The translations under genes were made by a program, and so were the position numbers. Shown piece after piece: positions 47,389-52,011 of a stretch of DNA of 52,011 nucleotides. Location: positions 1-52,011 of the forward strand of contig JAMNYO010000095.1 of NCBI GenBank assembly GCA_023622765.1, read 5' to 3'. The first letter of the stretch is position 1. Every line of letters begins with the position of its first letter. The stretch is from Bacteroidota bacterium. Lineage in GTDB: Bacteria > Bacteroidota > Bacteroidia > Bacteroidales > Dysgonomonadaceae. The notes below the pieces were generated by a model. That model ran no database searches, was not told where the DNA came from, and was given only the letters and a program-made list of their open reading frames with translations.

Positions 47389-48672
47389 ATGATATACTAC
47401 GAGAAAGGCTCACCGGATACCAACCTGTCGCACGAGGATTTGCAGAGAGGGTTGTGGGAAGCGCTGGATAAGCTGGGAGAACGGTGCAAGGTACTCGCCA
47501 TACCACCCGATTACACCCGCCTGCCAAGCCGGGCGGGAGAGTTGACCGAGATGGCGTGGGAGTACTACGGCGACCGCCTCACCGACGTGTTGCCAGCATT
47601 GGGCACGCACACCCCCATGACTGGCGAGCAGATCAGCCACATGTTCGGCCAACTGCCCGAGTCGCTCATACGTGAGCACGACTGGAGGAACGACGTGCTC
47701 ACGCTGGGAGAGGTGCCGGCGAGTTACGTGAGAGAGGTTAGCGAAGGGAACGTTGATTTCCCTTGGCCGGCACAGGTTAACAGGTTGCTAGTGGAGGGGG
47801 GCTTCGATCTGATCCTCTCGATTGGGCAGGTGGTACCTCACGAGGTGGTAGGGATGGCCAACTACAACAAGAACATCCTCGTGGGAACCGGCGGTAGTGA
47901 AGGTATCAACAAGAGCCACTACATCGGAGCCGTTTATGGCATGGAGCGGATGATGGGTCGTTCCGACACGCCAGTCCGCCGCGTGTTTAACTATGCCACT
48001 GAGAAGTTTTTAAAGGAGCTACCCATCCTGTACATCCTTACCGTGGTGGGCGTGAACGAGGAAGGTAGGCAACAGACCTACGGGCTGTTCGTGGGGGATG
48101 ATCTTGAGGTTTTCGAGCGGGCGGCCAAGCTATCGCTGGAGGTGAACTTCGTGATGGTGGAGCAACCGCTGAAAAAAACATTGGTATGGCTTGATCCCAC
48201 GGAGTTCAAGAGCACCTGGCTGGGTAATAAGTCGATTTACCGCACGCGAATGGCGATTGCCGACGGGGGCGAGCTGATCGTGTTGGCCCCGGCGCTTAAG
48301 GAGTTCGGGGAGGATAAAGAGATAGACTACCTTATCCGCAAATATGGTTATTACGGTACGCCAGCAACACTGAAGGCGGTTGCTGAGAACCAAGATCTTC
48401 GGGATAACCTTAGCGCGGCTGCACACTTGATTCATGGCTCGTCGGAGGGACGATTTACTGTTACCTACTGCCCGGGGAAAGGGAGCGAGAACCTCACCCG
48501 GGAGGAGATCGAGAGCGTGGGATTCCAGTGGGGTGACTACGATGAGATGATAAGCAGGTACGACCTATCGAAGTTGAAAGAGGGGTTCAACCAACTCCCC
48601 GACGGAGAAGAGATCTACTTCATATCGAGCCCTGCCCTCGGCTTGTGGGCGCATAGGGATCGGTTCGAGTAG
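47389..48672 (+). CDS. LarA-family (DUF2088) nickel-dependent hydroxyacid epimerase homologue, candidate gluconate 2-epimerase
   Basis: A 427-residue cytoplasmic protein of the lactate racemase superfamily. Lactobacillus LarA uses R75, H108, H174, K184 (covalent nickel-pincer cofactor) and H200. Here PPDYTRLPS gives R44, GTHTPMT gives H74, VVPHEVVG gives H151, NYNKNILVG gives K161 and NKSHYIG gives H177. The spacings H151-K161 (10) and K161-H177 (16) equal those of LarA, so the cofactor site looks intact. Superfamily members epimerise several 2-hydroxyacids, including gluconate/mannonate at C2. Following gnd by 11 nt and lying in a uxuB operon, a mannonate-gluconate interconversion is the best fit. 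LarB, LarC and LarE, needed to make the cofactor, are not in the window. Confidence 0.82.
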   Translation: MIYYEKGSPDTNLSHEDLQRGLWEALDKLGERCKVLAIPPDYTRLPSRAGELTEMAWEYYGDRLTDVLPALGTHTPMTGEQISHMFGQLPESLIREHDWRNDVLTLGEVPASYVREVSEGNVDFPWPAQVNRLLVEGGFDLILSIGQVVPHEVVGMANYNKNILVGTGGSEGINKSHYIGAVYGMERMMGRSDTPVRRVFNYATEKFLKELPILYILTVVGVNEEGRQQTYGLFVGDDLEVFERAAKLSLEVNFVMVEQPLKKTLVWLDPTEFKSTWLGNKSIYRTRMAIADGGELIVLAPALKEFGEDKEIDYLIRKYGYYGTPATLKAVAENQDLRDNLSAAAHLIHGSSEGRFTVTYCPGKGSENLTREEIESVGFQWGDYDEMISRYDLSKLKEGFNQLPDGEEIYFISSPALGLWAHRDRFE

Positions 48673-48798
48673 TCGCCGTAGAGAAGCAAACCCCACGGGG
48701 AACGGCTTTCATGAAGGGGGCATTGTTCCGAAAAGGCATCCTCAAGGAGCGGTTTTCACGAAAGGCAACGTTTAAAAGTGAATATAAATCAAAACAAT

Positions 48799-50220
48799 AT
48801 GACAACGAGAAGAGAATTTATTAAAAGTGCTGCCCTGGCTTCAGCCGGGCTTGCGATGGGTGGCATCACCACCCGGACCAACGCTGCGAGCTACAGCCGC
48901 ATCGTGGGTGCTAACCAGAAGGTGAACCTGGCATTCATCGGGGTGGGTAACCGGGGATGGGAGATCATGAACGACTTCGCTAAGACGGGGTTGGTCAACG
49001 TGGTGGCGCTTTGCGATGTGGATCTGGGAGCAGAGCATACAAAAAACGCCTTAAACAAGTACCCGAACGCCAAGCGTTTTAAGGATTTCCGGGAGATGTT
49101 CGACAAGATAGGCAACGAGTTCGAGGCGGTGGCGATCGCGACGCCCGACTTTGCCCACTTCCCAGCCACCATGATGTCGATCGTCGAGGGGAAGCATGTC
49201 TTCGTGGAAAAGCCGTTGACAAGGACGTTCCACGAGTCGGAACTCCTGCTCAAAGCCGTTGCGAAGTATCCCAACGTGGTAACCCAGATGGGTAACCAGG
49301 GGCACTCCGAGGCCAACTACTTCCAATTTAAAGCGTGGAAGGAGGCTGGGATCATCAAGGACGTAACGGCAGTAACGGCGCATATGAACAACCCGCGTCG
49401 CTGGCATGGTTGGGATCCCTCCATCACCCGTTTTCCTGCCGCCGAACCCATTCCCGAGACGATGGACTGGGACGTTTGGCTGATGGCCCAACGCCACCAC
49501 GATTACAACAAGGACTTCCATTACGGGCAATGGCGTTGTTGGTATGACTTCGGGATGGGGGCACTGGGCGACTGGGGAGCGCACATCATTGATACGGTGC
49601 ATGAGTTTCTCAACCTGGGATTGCCGGAAGAGGTTAACCCCCTGCGCTTAAAAGATCATAACGACTACTTCTTCCCCATGTCGAGCACGATCGAGTTCAA
49701 GTTCCCCGCGCGGGGCAACATGCCCCCGCTGACGATCACCTGGTACGACGGGCTGGATAACATCCCCGCCGTCCCGGAAGGGTATGGTGTATCGGAACTC
49801 GATCCCAACATCCCCTCGGTGGCTGGTGGGAAGATCCAGCCGGCTAAGCTGAACCCCGGGAAGGAAATTTACAGCAAGGAACTCACCTTTAAGGGCGGAT
49901 CGCACGGCAGCACGCTGAGCATTATCCCCGAAGAAAAGGCGAAGGAGATGGAGAAGCATTTGCCGGAAGTACCCCCAACTCCCTCTAACCATTATGCCAA
50001 CTTCTTGTTGGCTTGCATGGGTAAAGAAAAAACCCGTTCCCCGTTTGAGGTGGCTGCCCCGCTAAGCCAGGTATTCTGTCTCGGCGTGGCCGCCCAGCGA
50101 CTCAACCGTAAGATCGTGTTTGACCGTGAAACGAAGCGGGTGATGAATGACGCGTTTGCGGACGCGTACCTAATCGGTGAGCCGCCCAGGAAAGGGTGGG
50201 AGGAATTTTACGTGATTTAA
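48799..50220 (+). CDS. Tat-exported Gfo/Idh/MocA family oxidoreductase
   Basis: A 473-residue protein beginning MTTRREFIKSAALASAG, a twin-arginine signal, so it is exported with its nucleotide bound. VNLAFIGVGNRGWEIM is the NAD(P)-binding Rossmann start, FVEKPLTRT the EKP motif with the conserved lysine, and GALGDWGAHIID the substrate-side signature with the catalytic histidine region. Exported members oxidise or reduce sugars in situ. The DUF1080 gene 78 nt downstream suggests oxidation at C3 followed by 3-keto-glycoside cleavage. GH109-type glycosidase is another family outcome that sequence alone does not exclude. An in-frame GTG seven codons upstream is rejected. The 126-nt gap before it shows no clear promoter. 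Confidence 0.87.
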   Translation: MTTRREFIKSAALASAGLAMGGITTRTNAASYSRIVGANQKVNLAFIGVGNRGWEIMNDFAKTGLVNVVALCDVDLGAEHTKNALNKYPNAKRFKDFREMFDKIGNEFEAVAIATPDFAHFPATMMSIVEGKHVFVEKPLTRTFHESELLLKAVAKYPNVVTQMGNQGHSEANYFQFKAWKEAGIIKDVTAVTAHMNNPRRWHGWDPSITRFPAAEPIPETMDWDVWLMAQRHHDYNKDFHYGQWRCWYDFGMGALGDWGAHIIDTVHEFLNLGLPEEVNPLRLKDHNDYFFPMSSTIEFKFPARGNMPPLTITWYDGLDNIPAVPEGYGVSELDPNIPSVAGGKIQPAKLNPGKEIYSKELTFKGGSHGSTLSIIPEEKAKEMEKHLPEVPPTPSNHYANFLLACMGKEKTRSPFEVAAPLSQVFCLGVAAQRLNRKIVFDRETKRVMNDAFADAYLIGEPPRKGWEEFYVI

Positions 50221-50287
50221 TTGCCTTCACCCTCAAAGTCAGTAGAAGGGAGAAGGTAACGGAACAAACAGATAATGTAAAACAAAA

Positions 50288-50293
50288 AAGGAG
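50288..50293 (+). promoter_or_regulatory. Strong Shine-Dalgarno for the DUF1080 gene
   Basis: AAGGAG lies 5 nt before the ATG at 50299. Such a strong site is uncommon in Bacteroidetes, where most starts in this window have none, and it fixes the start codon. Confidence 0.65.
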
Positions 50294-50298
50294 TAACA

Positions 50299-51657
50299 AT
50301 GAAGAAAATCGTTTTATTAGTAACTACACTCATGTTTATGATGAGTTCTTGTGTTCAGGGACCCAAGTGGCAGGAGCTATTCAACGGGAAAGACCTGCAA
50401 GGATGGGAAAAACTAAATGGGACAGCCGAGTACATCGTGGAAGATAACACTATCATCGGCATTTCCGCGATGAACACGCCCAACACGTTCCTGGCAACCA
50501 CGGAAGAGTACGGTGATTTTATCCTGGAGTTCGACTTTAAAGTGGATGATGGGTTGAACTCGGGAGTTCAGTTTAGGAGCCTGAGCCTGGACGAGTATCA
50601 GAACGGTCGCGTGCATGGGTATCAATTTGAGATCGACCCCTCACCCCGTGCCTGGACGGGCGGTGTCTACGACGAGGCGCGCCGGGGTTGGTTATACCCC
50701 ATGAATCTCAACCCGGAGGGGCAAGCTGCCTTTAAGAATGGCGAGTGGAACAGCGCCCGCATCGAAGCAATCGGTAACTCTATCCGCACGTGGGTCAACG
50801 GCGTGCCATGTACCGACATGTTGGACAACATGACCCCTACCGGCTTTATCGCCCTCCAGGTACACTCTATCGGGAGCGAGGAGTTGGCCGGTAAGACGGT
50901 CTCTTGGCGAAATATACGGATCCTTACCGAAAAGCTTGAGACTTACCGGACCCCGGAGAACCCAGAGGTAGAGCAGGTGAACGCGATCGCGAACACCATC
51001 TCCGAGCGTGAGGCCGCGGAAGGGTGGGAATTGCTTTGGGACGGTGAAACCACGGAAGGGTGGCGAGGTGCCCGGCTCGATGGCTTCCCGGAGGTCGGCT
51101 GGACCATCGAAAACGGTATCCTCAAGGTGCATAAGAGCGATGGGGGTGAGTCCACCAACGGCGGCGATATCGTTACCACGAAACCCTACAAGAACTTCAT
51201 GCTGAAGGTCGATTTCCGGATAACTGAAGGTGCCAACAGCGGCATCAAGTACTTCGTGAATACCGACCTGAATAAGGATGGCAAAGGGTCGGCTATTGGC
51301 TGCGAGTTTCAGATACTGGACGACCGGAACCACCCCGATGCCAAGCTGGGCAAGGATGGAAACCGGACGCTCGGGTCACTTTACGACTTGATAGCGGCAC
51401 CGACAGATAAGCCTTTCCGTCGCGGGTTCTTCAACACGGCACAGGTCGTGGTTCAAGGAAACCACGTGGAGCACTGGTTGAACGGGGTTAAGATCGTGGA
51501 GTACGAGCGCAATACAGACGAGTGGAACAAGTTGGTTCAGACCAGTAAGTACAAAGATTGGCCTAACTTCGGGAACGCTGAAGAGGGTTTGATCTTGTTG
51601 CAAGACCACGGTGACGAGGTATGGTTCCAGAACATCAAGATTAAAATACTGGAGTAA
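50299..51657 (+). CDS. Lipoprotein with two DUF1080 (3-keto-disaccharide hydrolase) domains
   Basis: A 452-residue lipoprotein (MFMMSSC, C18) with two copies of the concanavalin-like DUF1080 fold. Domain 1 (~25-215) opens [15 protein letters not shown] and has [21 protein letters not shown]-type strands; domain 2 (~245-450) opens [15 protein letters not shown] and has [20 protein letters not shown]. Both keep the E/D-x-F-x-I/V...NSGI core and a VNG or LNG turn ([20 protein letters not shown]). DUF1080 members cleave 3-keto-glycosides made by Gfo/Idh/MocA oxidoreductases. The gene directly upstream encodes such an oxidoreductase, so the two likely form an exported glycoside-cleaving pair. The double-domain arrangement is less usual than a single domain. 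Confidence 0.9.
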   Translation: MKKIVLLVTTLMFMMSSCVQGPKWQELFNGKDLQGWEKLNGTAEYIVEDNTIIGISAMNTPNTFLATTEEYGDFILEFDFKVDDGLNSGVQFRSLSLDEYQNGRVHGYQFEIDPSPRAWTGGVYDEARRGWLYPMNLNPEGQAAFKNGEWNSARIEAIGNSIRTWVNGVPCTDMLDNMTPTGFIALQVHSIGSEELAGKTVSWRNIRILTEKLETYRTPENPEVEQVNAIANTISEREAAEGWELLWDGETTEGWRGARLDGFPEVGWTIENGILKVHKSDGGESTNGGDIVTTKPYKNFMLKVDFRITEGANSGIKYFVNTDLNKDGKGSAIGCEFQILDDRNHPDAKLGKDGNRTLGSLYDLIAAPTDKPFRRGFFNTAQVVVQGNHVEHWLNGVKIVEYERNTDEWNKLVQTSKYKDWPNFGNAEEGLILLQDHGDEVWFQNIKIKILE

Positions 51658-51685
51658 CCCGTCATTTGGTAAAGTAGGTAAAAAC

Positions 51686-51724
51686 GGGGATGGTGTTGAG
51701 GCGATAGTGGCTCAATACCACCCC
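51686..51724 (+). terminator. Hairpin after the DUF1080 gene
   Basis: GGGATGGTGTTGAG (51687-51700) pairs with CTCAATACCACCCC (51711-51724) with mainly G-U irregularities and a 10-nt loop. A short pyrimidine stretch rather than a true U-tract follows, so termination strength is uncertain. Confidence 0.5.
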
Positions 51725-51828
51725 TTTCCATACCCTTACATTCGCGTTAATTGGTAGCAATGAAGGAATATTATAACCATTTTGCTGCCTTTCCCTTGAC
51801 TCCGCTCTGTCAACCATTCATGATTTTT

Positions 51829-51858
51829 TTGCCGGTAAGCGGAAATGTGTTACTTTTG
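51829..51858 (+). promoter_or_regulatory. Promoter of tRNA-Arg
   Basis: TTG (51829-51831), a 19-nt spacer and TACTTTTG (51851-51858) match the Bacteroidetes consensus exactly and end 11 nt before the tRNA. Confidence 0.8.
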
Positions 51859-51869
51859 TACTTCAAATT

Positions 51870-51941
51870 GGCTCTGTAGTTCAATGGATAGAACGGCGGT
51901 TTCCTAAACCGTAAATCCGGGTTCGATTCCCGGCGGAGCTA
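51870..51941 (+). tRNA. tRNA-Arg, anticodon CCU
   Basis: A full cloverleaf of 72 nt. The acceptor is GGCTCTG/CGGAGCT with discriminator A, the D-stem GTTC/GAAC, the anticodon stem GCGGT/ACCGT with loop TTCCTAA (anticodon CCT, reading AGG), and the T-stem CCGGG/CCCGG with loop TTCGATT. CCA is not encoded. It follows a consensus promoter and precedes a terminator, so it is a single-gene unit. tRNA-Arg genes are common integration sites, but no element is visible before the window ends. Confidence 0.96.
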
Positions 51942-51946
51942 CTAAC

Positions 51947-51984
51947 AAAGCCATCATCATTTCATGATTTTGGCTTTTTTTATT
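51947..51984 (+). terminator. Rho-independent terminator of tRNA-Arg
   Basis: AAAGCCA (51947-51953) pairs with TGGCTTT (51971-51977), with an inner ATCAT/ATGAT pairing possible, followed by a T-rich tail. Confidence 0.85.
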
Positions 51985-52011
51985 TTTCAAAATCAGCAAA
52001 ATATATATAGA

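Noticed and set aside
39710-48672. Conventional uronate (Ashwell) pathway with UxuA
   Set aside because: I looked for mannonate dehydratase among all long readings in the window and found none; it may exist elsewhere in the genome.
51870-51941. Integrative element attachment at tRNA-Arg
   Set aside because: No integrase and no repeat of the tRNA 3' end are visible; the window ends 70 nt later.

Overview
The window comes from a Bacteroidetes chromosome (order Bacteroidales). The evidence is a SusC/SusD pair, a hybrid two-component regulator (HTCS), promoters of the TTG-N19-TAnnTTTG type, and many lipoprotein and twin-arginine exported enzymes. A Dysgonomonadaceae or Parabacteroides-like member is my guess; no rRNA or marker gene is present to settle it. 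Almost everything here serves capture and catabolism of glycosaminoglycans (GAGs) and other uronic-acid glycans.

Layout. (1) 1-2081: the N-terminal part of a TPR lipoprotein (minus strand, cut by the window edge) and a membrane-anchored AraC-type regulator. (2) 2165-19789, all minus strand: a long catabolic run. In transcription order it is sulfatase, Tat-exported DUF3604/PHP protein, ROK kinase, PL12 heparan-sulfate lyase, GH88 unsaturated glucuronyl hydrolase, two paralogous parallel beta-helix proteins, KduI, KduD, a DUF4861 lipoprotein, KDG kinase, KDPG aldolase and an ExuT-type hexuronate transporter. The larger gaps carry structured intergenic repeats. (3) 20209-23266, plus strand: a Tat-exported Fe-S aldo/keto reductase and a NapH-NapG-like fusion ferredoxin. 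(4) 23291-38798, minus strand: a polysaccharide utilization locus of HTCS, SusC, SusD, a small lipoprotein, PL8 chondroitin ABC-type lyase, a second GH88 and a second sulfatase. (5) 38929-39477: an internally deleted pectate-lyase remnant. (6) 39710-48672: uronate isomerase UxaC, tagaturonate epimerase UxaE, a divergent LacI regulator, an SDR mannonate oxidoreductase, a PfkB sugar-acid kinase, 6-phosphogluconate dehydrogenase and a LarA-family nickel epimerase homologue. (7) 48799-51657: a Tat-exported Gfo/Idh/MocA oxidoreductase and a double-DUF1080 lipoprotein. (8) tRNA-Arg(CCU) with a clear promoter and terminator.

How the genes fit together. Surface and periplasmic lyases (PL8, PL12, possibly the beta-helix proteins) and sulfatases yield unsaturated disaccharides, and GH88 enzymes release the unsaturated uronate. 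KduI, KduD, KdgK and KdgA carry that product to pyruvate and glyceraldehyde-3-phosphate. ROK may phosphorylate the hexosamine half. Saturated uronates from the non-lyase ends go to UxaC, UxaE and UxuB. The usual next enzyme, mannonate dehydratase UxuA, is absent from the window. In its place are a LarA-family protein with intact cofactor-site residues, a sugar-acid kinase and Gnd. This suggests an uncommon route: mannonate to gluconate to 6-phosphogluconate to ribulose-5-phosphate. It is my leading candidate for an undescribed system.

The second strong signal is a 66-nt hairpin embedded in 79-bp tandem repeats. A diverged copy preserves all three stems through six compensatory base-pair changes. 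It sits at the centre of a 293-bp inverted-arm element whose arms recur directly upstream of other genes.
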